Assembly: GCF_002285905.1 (NCBI RefSeq)
Contig: NZ_CP016305.1
Coordinates: forward strand, 682,001-746,000
Source of the DNA: Rickettsia sp. MEAM1 (Bemisia tabaci)
Lineage (GTDB): Bacteria > Pseudomonadota > Alphaproteobacteria > Rickettsiales > Rickettsiaceae
Reading direction: 5' to 3'
Length of the DNA stretch: 64,000 bases
The notes under the pieces were generated by a model, which saw only the letters and a list, made by a program, of their open reading frames with translations, was not told the DNA's origin and did no database searches. The position numbers and the translations under genes were made by a program. Positions 9,740 through 18,541 of the stretch are shown one piece after another; position 1 is the first letter of the stretch; the number at the start of each line of letters is the position of its first letter.

Positions 9740-9954
9740 TATAGTACTAGTAGTTATTACTCTATGTCATTCTTAGCAACGGCGGGAATCCAGTCAATTA
9801 TATTGTCATCCCGTGACTTGATCACGGGATCTTAGAACACAGCTTGTAATGCAAGACCCCGTGGTCAAGCCACGGGGTGATACTAAAGTTACTAGATTCC
9901 TGCTTTTAGCTAGGAATGACATATAAGGTCACCTACACCTGAATAAAATATAAC
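9740..9954. mobile_element. MITE-like element copy, cut at right by IS256-type insertion
   Basis: The left end TATAGTACTAGTAGTTATTAC and the right-hand stretch ATATAAGGTCACCTACACCTG match the 113-bp element at 46030-46142 with few changes. The middle is longer because it holds a nested palindromic repeat (9764-9923). The right terminal repeat is missing: the IS256-type element starts at 9955 exactly inside the TAAAATATAAC segment. This explains the 333-bp gap after aspS, where I see no gene. Confidence 0.65.
9764..9923. repeat. Nested palindromic repeat (repeat within repeat)
   Basis: Outer arms ATGTCATTCTTAGC and GCTAGGAATGACAT enclose an inner palindrome with arms GTCATCCCGTGACTTGATC and CACGGGGTGATA-type ends. 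The same two-layer design occurs at 61343-61502. Confidence 0.65.
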
Positions 9955-11191
9955 GAGTCTATCATATATTTTGTGTAAGTTGTAAAGCAACAGAGAAAGA
10001 AATACTGTTAAAATACAACTAGAACAAAGGTAAAAAATATGGCTAAGAAAATAGAAGCTGGTGTTAGAAGTGCAGATATAAATAATAAGTTAGTAGAGGA
10101 AATATTATCCCAATCTAATCCTAAAGAGTTATTTGGAAAGGATGGATTGTTTCAGCAATTAAAGAAGAGGTTAGTAGAGAGAATACTAAAGGACGAGCTA
10201 AGTCATGAATTAGGTTATTCGAGGCATAGCAAGGCATCAAAGCAAGATAGCAATCGTCGTAATGGTACGAGCGAAAAGACAGTAATAGATGACAGTGGTC
10301 AAAAGATAGTACTTGATATTCCAAGAGATAGAGACAATAGTTTTGAGCCTCAATTAATTCCTAAGGGAGTTAGAAGATTCACTGGATTTGATGATAGCGT
10401 TATTTCACTTTATGCAAGAGGTATGACCATGAGTGAGATTCAATCCCATTTAGAGGAAATGTATCATACAGAAGTATCTAAGGAGCTTATCTCGACTATT
10501 ACAGATGGAGTTATGGAAGAGGTAATAAGATGGCAAGCCCGAGCATTAGATAGAATATACCCAATTGTATATTTAGATTGCATCATGGTAAAAGCAAGAG
10601 ATAATAATATAGTTATAAATAAGGCTGTTTACCTTGTTATTGGTATAAATATAGAAGGCAAGAAAGAGCTTTTGGGTATTTGGATTAGCAAGAATGAGGG
10701 TTCAAAGTTTTGGATGCAGGTTGTAAGCGAATTAAAGAACCGAGGTGTAGAACAAATTTATGTAGGATGTGTTGACGGTCTTAAAGGTTTTAGAGATGCA
10801 ATAAACAGTGTTTTCCCAAATACCATAGTACAACTTTGTATAGTACATATGGTACGTAATTCTTTAAAGTACGTTTCTTACAAAAATCTTAAAGAAGTAG
10901 CAGCTGACTTAAAACAAATCTATACAGCAAATAATGAGAATATGGCTAATTTAGCATTAGAAGAGTTTGCTAAAAAATGGGATAGTAAATACCCAGTTAT
11001 TTCTGATATATGGATACGTAATTGGAGTGGTATAGTACCTTTCTTTGCGTTCCCTAAAGAGATTAGAAAGGTAATCTATACTACCAATACGATAGAATCG
11101 GTAAATAGACAAATCCGTAAAATTATCAAAAATAAAGGGGTTTTCCCAGATGATAAATCTATCACAAAATTGTCTACTTAGCTCTTAAACA
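9955..11191 (+). mobile_element. IS256-type element A, 3' truncated by IS6 copy
   Basis: The left end GAGTCTATCATATATTTTGT is shared with the copy at 36769 and resembles the left end of element B (GAGGGTGTCAGG, then TTTGTGTAAGTTGTAAA). The right end and the last part of the transposase gene are missing; the IS6 copy starts at 11192. Confidence 0.8.
10039..11191 (+). pseudogene. IS256-family transposase A, frameshifted and truncated
   Basis: About 380 of an expected 420 residues remain. The family pattern is clear: CVDGLKGFRDAI, LCIVHMVRNSLKYV and TTNTIESVNRQIRK near the C-terminal end, like the intact element-B protein, from which it is clearly diverged. After DDKSITK the correct frame would read KIVYLALK; an A-run here has four As where the in-frame reading needs five, giving an early stop at 11179-11181. 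The gene is then cut by IS6 copy 3, so it is dead twice over. Confidence 0.85.
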
Positions 11192-11219
11192 GGCACCGTC
11201 AAGTTAAGGGAGGTATAAA

Positions 11220-11780
11220 CTAAACAACCCTCAGCTATAAGCTGAGGGGTTATAAAGTGGAATCGATTAGAAATCGATCATCATTCACAGGTTCACCTTC
11301 CTGTTCATCAATATAGTGCTGTATCATTTCATCAGTTATATTACCTGAACTGACTGCCATATAGCCCCTATCCCACAAATGATTGCCCCAAAATTGTTTT
11401 CGTAAATGAGTAAATTCTTGCAATAAAATTCTTGAGCTAATGCCTTTTAAATACTGTACTAACTTGCTAAGAGATATTTGCGGCTTATATGAGATAAACA
11501 TATGTACGTGATCACATGATATTTTCCCTGAAATTATATGTACTTCATGTTCCATACAAATCTGCCTCAGTAAATCTCTAGTCCTTTCCGATACTTTGCC
11601 TATCAATATTCTCTTCCTATATTTTGGTATCCATATAAGATGCACTTTTAAATCATACTGACTATGACTATTCTTTCTATAACTTCTCATATTTCTTGAT
11701 ATAAATTCATTGCTAAAGCAATTTCATTATATCTTCCCTTCGCCTAAAGGCGAGGGATTTTTGATCCCCGAAGGGGGACA
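11220..11780 (-). mobile_element. IS200-type element nested in IS6 copy 3
   Basis: 561 bp in minus orientation, with subterminal hairpins at both ends (AACCCCTCAGC/GCTGAGGGTT type at the transposase 3' side; CCCCTTCGGGG and CGCCTTTAGGCG at the 5' side). Comparison with uninterrupted IS6 copies shows it entered after CTTAA on its own strand with no target duplication, as IS200/IS605 elements do. Confidence 0.9.
11250..11690 (-). CDS. tnpA: IS200-type Y1 (HUH) transposase
   Basis: 146 residues. The HUH metal motif is in CDHVHMFISY (about residues 59-68) and the catalytic tyrosine in the C-terminal helix of DEMIQHYIDEQ. These enzymes cut and paste single strands using end hairpins. There is no tnpB partner, as in the IS200 group. 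This copy has D in LWDRGYMAV where two other copies have A. Confidence 0.93.
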   Translation of the reverse strand: MRSYRKNSHSQYDLKVHLIWIPKYRKRILIGKVSERTRDLLRQICMEHEVHIISGKISCDHVHMFISYKPQISLSKLVQYLKGISSRILLQEFTHLRKQFWGNHLWDRGYMAVSSGNITDEMIQHYIDEQEGEPVNDDRFLIDSTL

Positions 11781-11850
11781 TTAAGTATTGAGCAATTACA
11801 GGGAATGATTTATAGAATAGCAGTAACAATTTATCCTAGATTTTACCGCT

Positions 11851-12561
11851 ATGCATATTACTCAAGCCCCGAATAGACATCGTTTTCCAGCAAGCATTAT
11901 TAGCCATACAGTATGGTTATATCATCGCTTTAATAATAGTTACCGAGATGTTCAAGAGCAGATGGCTTATCGAGGTATTATATTAAGTCATGAGACTGTA
12001 AGGTTTTGGTGTTATAAGTTTGTAGTTTATTTTCAAGATGTTATTAGTAAGAGAGAGCGAAAGCCAACTGATAAATGGCATTTGGATGAGATGAATATCA
12101 AGATCAAAGGTGAAGTATTCATATTATGGAGAGCTGTTGACTCTGAGGGACATGAATTAGAAGTATTACTGCAGAAGCGTCGTAACAAGAAATCAGCTAT
12201 TCGCTTTTTATCAAGATTATTGGGTAATTATCCATGTCCAAGGGTTATTGTGACTGATAAGCTAAAAAGCTACATTAAACCAGTTAGGTATATGTGTCCT
12301 AGGACTAAGCATCGTACCGATAAAAGACTAAATAATCGGATTGAGAATGCCCATCAGCCAACTAGGAGAAAAGAGAAGATACTGATTAAATTTAAGCATC
12401 CTAATTCAGCACAATGTACATTATCACTGATGGGAAAAGTCAGAAATATATTTGCTGTAAATGTTGGAAGATATACTAAAACAGCATCTGAGCAAAGAAT
12501 TGCATTTGCGTCCGCTAAATCCATTTGGGATGAAGCTACTCAAAGACTTCTTGCTGTCTGA
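11851..12561 (+). CDS. IS6-family transposase (copy 3)
   Basis: Intact 236 codons with D79, D136 and E165 present. The nested IS200 lies upstream, between the left terminal repeat and the start codon, so native expression signals in the first 100 bp are displaced by 561 bp, though the ORF itself is untouched. Confidence 0.93.
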   Translation: MHITQAPNRHRFPASIISHTVWLYHRFNNSYRDVQEQMAYRGIILSHETVRFWCYKFVVYFQDVISKRERKPTDKWHLDEMNIKIKGEVFILWRAVDSEGHELEVLLQKRRNKKSAIRFLSRLLGNYPCPRVIVTDKLKSYIKPVRYMCPRTKHRTDKRLNNRIENAHQPTRRKEKILIKFKHPNSAQCTLSLMGKVRNIFAVNVGRYTKTASEQRIAFASAKSIWDEATQRLLAV

Positions 12562-12613
12562 AATCTAAAAATATAGTACTTTGTGACACTAATTTACTTA
12601 ACTTGACGGTGCC

Positions 12614-13063
12614 GAAAATATAAAACCGTTTTTAGATGCATTAGCTAAAGATGAATTAAGTAAGAAAGATAGTACGATTATAGCAAATGAGAATTTAAAA
12701 GATCTTTTGCAAGAATCAATACTAGGTATGCAAGATTTACCGATCAACACTCCAGAAAAATTATCTAAGGAAGAGGAAAAAATATTATCCGTAATTAATA
12801 CATATTTCAGTAAGCATATAAAAGAACACTTATCAAATTATGATAAGATAGAACCAACATTTGAAGAATATAAAACCCTTATAAATACAATGCCACAAAG
12901 TGGAGAAATGCAAAAGTTTGCTCTAAATCCTGATATTTATGCTGGTACTTCTAATAAACCCAATATAGAGGTGAATAATAAAGAATCAGGTAAAACTACT
13001 CACCAAGACAGGTTACAAGCACAAAGAGAACAATTAAGACAACCTCAAGGAAGAGGGATATAA
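12614..13063 (+). pseudogene. Orphan C-terminal fragment of an unknown protein
   Basis: An open frame begins at the IS edge (12614) without a start codon and runs 149 codons; a TTG at 12707 is an unconvincing internal start. The protein is hydrophilic and helical with EEEKILSVINTYFSKHIKEH near the middle and a polar, Gln-rich C-terminus ending RLQAQREQLRQPQGRGI. I do not recognise the family. It resembles in composition the tails of large rickettsial accessory proteins. The 5' part is not on the other side of the IS, where an IS256-type transposase remnant lies. Confidence 0.6.
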
Positions 13064-13219
13064 TTTTAGATGTGTTATTTGTGTCGAAAAAATAATACGA
13101 AAAATGGTAATTTACTTAGATAAATTATATACTCATCGCTTTAAGCCAATTAAAATAAAGAGATAATACTTTATAATATTGCATAGTTTTAGTATAATAA
13201 AAAAAAATATCATCTATAC

Positions 13220-15595
13220 ATGTATAAATCTCTATTTTTTTGTTTAAAAATTCTTGCTTTGCTTTTTTTAATAGGCTGCGGAATTGTCTCTTATATAATA
13301 TATTACTATTCTCGTAATTTACCTGATTATAGACAGCTAGCAAGATATTATCCTCCCTCGGTAACCCGTATTTATTCTCGTGATGGGAAATTAATGGAGG
13401 AATACGCTTTTGAACGACGTGTATTTATTCCAATTAATAGTATTCCTACCTCATTAAAAGAAAGCTTTATTGCTGCAGAGGATAAAAATTTCTATAACCA
13501 CCAAGGGGTTGATTTATTTGGAATAGTTAGGGCAGCGTTTCTTAACGTATCAAATTTTCTTCATCATAGGCGTATGGAGGGGGCTTCTACTATTACTCAG
13601 CAGGTAGTAAAGAATTTTTTACTTACCAATGAAGTATCGTTTCAACGTAAGATCAAAGAAGCAATTTTATCTTATATGATCTCAAGAGTATTTACCAAAG
13701 ATCAGATTTTAGAATTATATCTCAATCAAACATTTTTTGGGCGTGGTGCGTATGGGGTTGCTACTGCCGCACAAAATTATTTTAACAAATCAGTAGAGGA
13801 GCTAACTATTGCGGAGTCAGCTTTTATTGCAGCATTACCTAAAGCACCTTCTGAACTTAATCCTGAGAAAAATTATGCTAGAGTTAAAGCTCGTCGTGAT
13901 TATGTAATAATGCGGATGCTAGAAGATGGTTATATCACAAGCGATGCAGCAAAAGAGGCGGTAGATAGCCCAATTATGTTGCGAAAGCGAGATCTGGATG
14001 AAACTGTTACGGCTGACTATTATGCTGAGCAAGTTAGGGATGAAGTAATTAAAATGCTAGGTAGTAAAGATGAATTTTATACTAGCGGTCTTACTATTAT
14101 TACTTCTTTAGATGCTAAAATGCAAAAATTTGCTGAAGAATCACTACGAAAAGGTCTTAGAGATTTTGATAGAAAACGTGGTTTCAGAAAAGCTATAGCT
14201 ACTATTTCACTTAATAACTGGCAAGAAGAACTAAAAAAATTACCAACCACACCATCGCTTCTAGAATATAAAATCGCTGTAGTTTTAGAAGTTACTGATA
14301 CTCAAGCTGAGATCGGGTTTGCAAGCGGAGCTAAATCTAAAATCCCTATTTCTGAAATGAAATGGGCAAAAAGTGAGCTGAAATCAGCTAAAAAGCTACT
14401 AACAAAGGGTGATGTAATAGTTGTAGAACCTGTAAAAGATTATTATGCCTTACGGCAAATTCCAGAAGTAAACGGTGCTATTATGGTCATGAATCCAAAT
14501 ACTGGACAGGTACTTGCAAGCGTCGGCGGATATGATTTCTTTGCTAGTAAATTTGATAGGGTAACACAGGCACTTCGTCAACCTGGTTCTTTAAGTAAAA
14601 CTTTTGTTTATCTAGCAGCCCTTGAAAATGGCGTTAAACCAAATCAGATTTTTAATGATGGTCCTATTGAAATCTCACAAGGTCCTGGTATGCCAAGCTG
14701 GCGTCCTAAAAATTATGAGGGTAAGTTTCTAGGACCAATTACTATGCGTACCGGACTTGAAAAATCCCGTAACCTTGTAACAGTTAGAGTAGCAACTGCG
14801 GTGGGACTCACCAAAATCGTTGATATAATTAAGCGATTCGGAATTAATGATAATCCGCAAAAAGTCTATTCTATGGTACTTGGTTCTATTGAAACAACGC
14901 TTGAGAGAATAACTAATGCTTATGGCATTATTGCTAATGGTGGTAAAAGAATAAAGCCGCATTTTGTTGAATTAATCAAAGATCGTAACGGCAAAGTTAT
15001 TTATCGCAGAGATGATAGAGAATGTACAACTTGTAACGTTTCAGATAATAATTTAGATAACGCTATATTAGAAATTCCGGCAGAAAATATTTATATGGTC
15101 ACGGATGCAGCAAGTGACTATCAAATTACTTCACTTTTAACAGGTGTAGTAGATAGGGGAACTGCTTACTCTGCAAAGAAATTAGGGAAAATTATCGGAG
15201 GAAAAACCGGTACTAGTAACGATAGTAAAGATACATGGTTTATAGGCTTCACACCCAAAATAGTTGTGGGGAGTTATGTTGGATATGATACGCCAAGAAC
15301 TCTAGGAAGAAGAGCAACAGGATCAAGCGTAGTATTGCCTATTTTTATTGATTTTATGAGTAACGCTTATAAAGATGAACCGCCCTTACCTTTTAAAGTA
15401 CCTGATTCAATAAAGCTACAAGCTGTAGATAGAGCAACTGGTCAAATCACGCATAGTGGTTCTGTTATAGAAGCATTTAAGATCAATAACATCCTGATAA
15501 TTGAAGATGAAAGCGAAATTATAGACAACAATTATAATAATGACGTTTTTGATTACGTGCCTAGCGAAAAAGATCAATCTCAGGAAATATACTAA
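13220..15595 (+). CDS. mrcA: Penicillin-binding protein 1A, bifunctional peptidoglycan synthase
   Basis: 791 residues anchored by one N-terminal membrane segment (residues 7-30). The GT51 glycosyltransferase domain has the catalytic Glu87 in AAEDKNFYNHQG and the EGASTITQQ and LNQTFFGRGAYGVATAA motifs. The transpeptidase domain has its Ser457-x-x-Lys460 as SLSK (family often STFK/SSFK) within RQPGSLSKTFVYLAALE and KTG at 662-664 in GGKTGTSNDSKDTWF. It polymerises and cross-links peptidoglycan in the periplasm, working alongside the MreB system encoded at 25-27 kb. The beta-lactamase remnant starts 20 bp downstream, so the two may once have been co-transcribed. Confidence 0.93.
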   Translation: MYKSLFFCLKILALLFLIGCGIVSYIIYYYSRNLPDYRQLARYYPPSVTRIYSRDGKLMEEYAFERRVFIPINSIPTSLKESFIAAEDKNFYNHQGVDLFGIVRAAFLNVSNFLHHRRMEGASTITQQVVKNFLLTNEVSFQRKIKEAILSYMISRVFTKDQILELYLNQTFFGRGAYGVATAAQNYFNKSVEELTIAESAFIAALPKAPSELNPEKNYARVKARRDYVIMRMLEDGYITSDAAKEAVDSPIMLRKRDLDETVTADYYAEQVRDEVIKMLGSKDEFYTSGLTIITSLDAKMQKFAEESLRKGLRDFDRKRGFRKAIATISLNNWQEELKKLPTTPSLLEYKIAVVLEVTDTQAEIGFASGAKSKIPISEMKWAKSELKSAKKLLTKGDVIVVEPVKDYYALRQIPEVNGAIMVMNPNTGQVLASVGGYDFFASKFDRVTQALRQPGSLSKTFVYLAALENGVKPNQIFNDGPIEISQGPGMPSWRPKNYEGKFLGPITMRTGLEKSRNLVTVRVATAVGLTKIVDIIKRFGINDNPQKVYSMVLGSIETTLERITNAYGIIANGGKRIKPHFVELIKDRNGKVIYRRDDRECTTCNVSDNNLDNAILEIPAENIYMVTDAASDYQITSLLTGVVDRGTAYSAKKLGKIIGGKTGTSNDSKDTWFIGFTPKIVVGSYVGYDTPRTLGRRATGSSVVLPIFIDFMSNAYKDEPPLPFKVPDSIKLQAVDRATGQITHSGSVIEAFKINNILIIEDESEIIDNNYNNDVFDYVPSEKDQSQEIY

Positions 15596-15982
15596 ACCTA
15601 AAAAAGTTAAAACTAATGAAAAAAATTACTCTATACTTAACTGCGTTAATATCATTTACTGCATCTTTTGCAGCTAAAGCAGATTGCTTTTTAGTCAAGG
15701 AAAATGATAAGCTTATTAAACAAGATGGTGATTGCAAATCACGCTATGCTCCATGTTCTACCTTTAAAATTGTTTTAAGTCTAATGGGTTATGATGATGG
15801 ATTTTAATTGACGAAACTCATCCAAAATTACCTTTTAAAGATGGTTATGACGATTATCTTGAAGTTTGGAAACAGCCACATACACCTAAAGACTGGATGA
15901 AAAATAGCTGTCTTTGGTATTCACGTCTTATTACTAAAGAATTAGGTTATGAAAAGTTCCATAATTACGTAACAAAATTTAA

Positions 15983-16543
15983 TGTCCCCCTTCGGGGATC
16001 AAAAATCCCTCGCCTTTAGGCGAAGGGAAGATATAATGAAATTGCTTTAGCAATGAATTTATATCAAGAAATATGAGAAGTTATAGAAAGAATAGTCATA
16101 GTCAGTATGATTTAAAAGTGCATCTTATATGGATACCAAAATATAGGAAGAGAATATTGATAGGCAAAGTATCGGAAAGGACTAGAGATTTACTGAGGCA
16201 GATTTGTATGGAACATGAAGTACATATAATTTCAGGGAAAATATCATGTGATCACGTACATATGTTTATCTCATATAAGCCGCAAATATCTCTTAGCAAG
16301 TTAGTACAGTATTTAAAAGGCATTAGCTCAAGAATTTTATTGCAAGAATTTACTCATTTACGAAAACAATTTTGGGGCAATCATTTGTGGGCTAGGGGCT
16401 ATATGGCAGTCAGTTCAGGTAATATAACTGATGAAATGATACAGCACTATATTGATGAACAGGAAGGTGAACCTGTGAATGATGATCGATTTCTAATCGA
16501 TTCCACTTTATAACCCCTCAGCTTATAGCTGAGGGTTGTTTAG
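15983..16543 (+). mobile_element. IS200-type element in the beta-lactamase gene
   Basis: 561 bp. The host gene reads through perfectly when it is removed (K-F-N-Y-G-N), which fixes both ends: insertion after TTTAA, no target duplication. Terminal regions carry the same hairpins as the copies at 11220 and 54872. Confidence 0.93.
16073..16513 (+). CDS. tnpA: IS200-type Y1 transposase
   Basis: 146 residues, intact HUH motif and catalytic tyrosine. It has A in LWARGYMAV. The stop at 16511-16513 lies just before the right-end hairpin (CCCTCAGC, GCTGAGGG). Confidence 0.93.
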   Translation: MRSYRKNSHSQYDLKVHLIWIPKYRKRILIGKVSERTRDLLRQICMEHEVHIISGKISCDHVHMFISYKPQISLSKLVQYLKGISSRILLQEFTHLRKQFWGNHLWARGYMAVSSGNITDEMIQHYIDEQEGEPVNDDRFLIDSTL

Positions 16544-16698
16544 TTATGGTAACCAAGATACTTCAGGAGATAAGGGAAAGAACAATGGTTTAACTAATGC
16601 GTGGCTTTCTAGCTCTTTAGAAATTTCACCTGAAGAACAGATTGCTTTTCTACAAAAACTTGCAGCAGATCAATTACCTGTAAGCCTTAAAGCTCAGG

Positions 16699-17559
16699 GG
16701 CACCGTCAAGTTAAGGGAGGTATAAATTAAGTATTGAGCAATTACAGGGAATGATTTATAGAATAGCAGTAACAATTTATCCTAGATTTTACCGCTATGC
16801 ATATTACTCAAGCCCCGAATAGACATCGTTTTCCAGCAAGCATTATTAGCCATACAGTATGGTTATATCATCGCTTTAATAATAGTTACCGAGATGTTCA
16901 AGAGCAGATGGCTTATCGAGGTATTATATTAAGTCATGAGACTGTAAGGTTTTGGTGTTATAAGTTTGTAGTTTATTTTCAAGATGTTATTAGTAAGAGA
17001 GAGCGAAAGCCAACTGATAAATGGCATTTGGATGAGATGAATATCAAGATCAAAGGTGAAGTATTCATATTATGGAGAGCTGTTGACTCTGAGGGACATG
17101 AATTAGAAGTATTACTGCAGAAGCGTCGTAACAAGAAATCAGCTATTCGCTTTTTATCAAGATTATTGGGTAATTATCCATGTCCAAGGGTTATTGTGAC
17201 TGATAAGCTAAAAAGCTACATTAAACCAGTTAGGTATATGTGTCCTAGGACTAAGCATCGTACCGATAAAAGACTAAATAATCGGATTGAGAATGCCCAT
17301 CAGCCAACTAGGAGAAAAGAGAAGATACTGATTAAATTTAAGCATCCTAATTCAGCACAATGTACATTATCACTGATGGGAAAAGTCAGAAATATATTTG
17401 CTGTAAATGTTGGAAGATATACTAAAACAGCATCTGAGCAAAGAATTGCATTTGCGTCCGCTAAATCCATTTGGGATGAAGCTACTCAAAGACTTCTTGC
17501 TGTCTGAAATCTAAAAATATAGTACTTTGTGATACTAATTTACTTAACTTGACGGTGCC
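16699..17559 (+). mobile_element. IS6-family copy 4, at a rearrangement junction
   Basis: Full-length 861 bp. The left flank AGCTCAGG belongs to the beta-lactamase gene; its duplicate, inverted, is the left flank of the copy at 60335. The right flank TCCATATA belongs to a split IS200 and its duplicate is the left flank of the copy at 63282. So both sides are halves of true 8-bp target duplications whose partners lie 43-46 kb away. Confidence 0.95.
16797..17507 (+). CDS. IS6-family transposase (copy 4)
   Basis: Intact 236-residue frame identical in protein to copy 1. Only the noncoding right end differs by one base (GTGATACT for GTGACACT). Confidence 0.95.
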   Translation: MHITQAPNRHRFPASIISHTVWLYHRFNNSYRDVQEQMAYRGIILSHETVRFWCYKFVVYFQDVISKRERKPTDKWHLDEMNIKIKGEVFILWRAVDSEGHELEVLLQKRRNKKSAIRFLSRLLGNYPCPRVIVTDKLKSYIKPVRYMCPRTKHRTDKRLNNRIENAHQPTRRKEKILIKFKHPNSAQCTLSLMGKVRNIFAVNVGRYTKTASEQRIAFASAKSIWDEATQRLLAV

Positions 17560-17708
17560 TCCATATAAGATGCACTTTTAAATCATACTGACTATGACTA
17601 TTCTTTCTATAACTTCTCATTTCTTGATATAAATTCATTGCTAAAGCAATTTCATTATATCTTCCCTTCGCCTAAAGGCGAGGGATTTTTGATCCCCGAA
17701 GGGGGACA
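17560..17708 (-). mobile_element. IS200-type element, 5' part of a split copy
   Basis: 149 bp matching the transposase-start end of the IS200 element (minus orientation), beginning with the octamer TCCATATA and with a 2-bp loss at the tnpA start region. Its other part is at 63024-63281. The IS6 copy that split it left the octamer on both sides. Confidence 0.9.
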
Positions 17709-18541
17709 TTAAGTATTGAGCAATTACAGGGAATGATTTATAGAATAGCAGTAACAATTTATCCTAGATTTTACCGCTATGCATATTACTCAAGCCCCGA
17801 ATAGACATCGTTTCCCAGCAAGCATTATTAGCCATACAGTATGGTTATATCATCGCTTTAATAATAGTTACCGAGATGTTCAAGAGCAGATGGCTTATCG
17901 AGGTATTATATTAAGTCATGAGACTGTAAGGTTTTGGTGTTATAAGTTTGTAGTTTATTTTCAAGATGTTATTAGTAAGAGAGAGCGAAAGCCAACTGAT
18001 AAATGGCATTTGGATGAGATGAATATCAAGATCAAAGGTGAAGTATTCATATTATGGAGAGCTGTTGACTCTGAGGGACATGAATTAGAAGTATTACTGC
18101 AGAAGCGTCGTAACAAGAAATCAGCTATTCGCTTTTTATCAAGATTATTGGGTAATTATCCATGTCCAAGGGTTATTGTGACTGATAAGCTAAAAAGCTA
18201 CATTAAACCAGTTAGGTATATGTGTCCTAGGACTAAGCATCGTACCGATAAAAGACTAAATAATCGGATTGAGAATGCCCATCAGCCAACTAGGAGAAAA
18301 GAGAAGATACTGATTAAATTTAAGCATCCTAATTCAGCACAATGTACATTATCACTGATGGGAAAAGTCAGAAATATATTTGCTGTAAATGTTGGAAGAT
18401 ATACTAAAACAGCATCTGAGCAAAGAATTGCATTTGCGTCCGCTAAATCCATTTGGGATGAAGCTACTCAAAGACTTCTTGCTATCTGAAATCTAAAAAT
18501 ATAGTACTTTGTGACACTAATTTACTTAACTTGACGGTGCC
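17709..18541 (+). mobile_element. IS6-family copy 5, right 833 bp of a split copy
   Basis: Starts at TTAAGTATTGAG, the exact base where IS200 enters IS6 copy 3. The missing first 28 bp are at 62996-63023; 28 + 833 gives 861. The right flank is TCAGAACT. Confidence 0.93.
17779..18489 (+). CDS. IS6-family transposase (copy 5)
   Basis: 236 codons, intact; the last residue is Ile in place of Val. The element has lost its own left end by rearrangement, so movement would need another copy's end. Confidence 0.93.
   Translation: MHITQAPNRHRFPASIISHTVWLYHRFNNSYRDVQEQMAYRGIILSHETVRFWCYKFVVYFQDVISKRERKPTDKWHLDEMNIKIKGEVFILWRAVDSEGHELEVLLQKRRNKKSAIRFLSRLLGNYPCPRVIVTDKLKSYIKPVRYMCPRTKHRTDKRLNNRIENAHQPTRRKEKILIKFKHPNSAQCTLSLMGKVRNIFAVNVGRYTKTASEQRIAFASAKSIWDEATQRLLAI

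Larger units (their letters stand above)
11192..12613 (+). mobile_element. IS6-family copy 3, carrying a nested IS200-type element
   Basis: 861 bp of IS6 sequence interrupted after its first 28 bp by a 561-bp IS200-type element. The transposase gene downstream of the insertion is intact. Flanks CTTAAACA and GAAAATAT differ. The same IS200-in-IS6 insertion point is found in the split copy at 62996-63023 plus 17709-18541, so the nested unit has multiplied as one piece. Confidence 0.95.
15616..16698 (+). pseudogene. Class D beta-lactamase, front part, triply disrupted
   Basis: A signal peptide (residues 1-22) is followed by PCSTFK with the active-site Ser48-x-x-Lys51. Near 15803 a missing base causes a stop after GYDDGF; the correct frame continues as IDETHPKLPFKDGYDDYLE and on to FHNYVTKF. 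An IS200-type element (15983-16543) sits exactly between TTTAA and TTATGG, and the frame resumes as [19 protein letters not shown] (YGN motif) up to VSLKAQ. An IS6 copy then cuts the gene at 16699. The remaining third, with KTGSGN, is at 60049-60334 on the minus strand. The two halves share the octamer AGCTCAGG at their IS edges, so they are one gene split by IS insertion and inversion. Confidence 0.92.

Noticed and set aside
10121-10324. Antisense ORF inside IS256-type A, found in both copies
   Set aside because: It is a shadow of the transposase frame; its conservation only reflects that the two IS copies are nearly identical.
16536-16730. Separate small ORF at the beta-lactamase middle part
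   Set aside because: It is the beta-lactamase frame re-entering after IS200 and ends in IS6 sequence.
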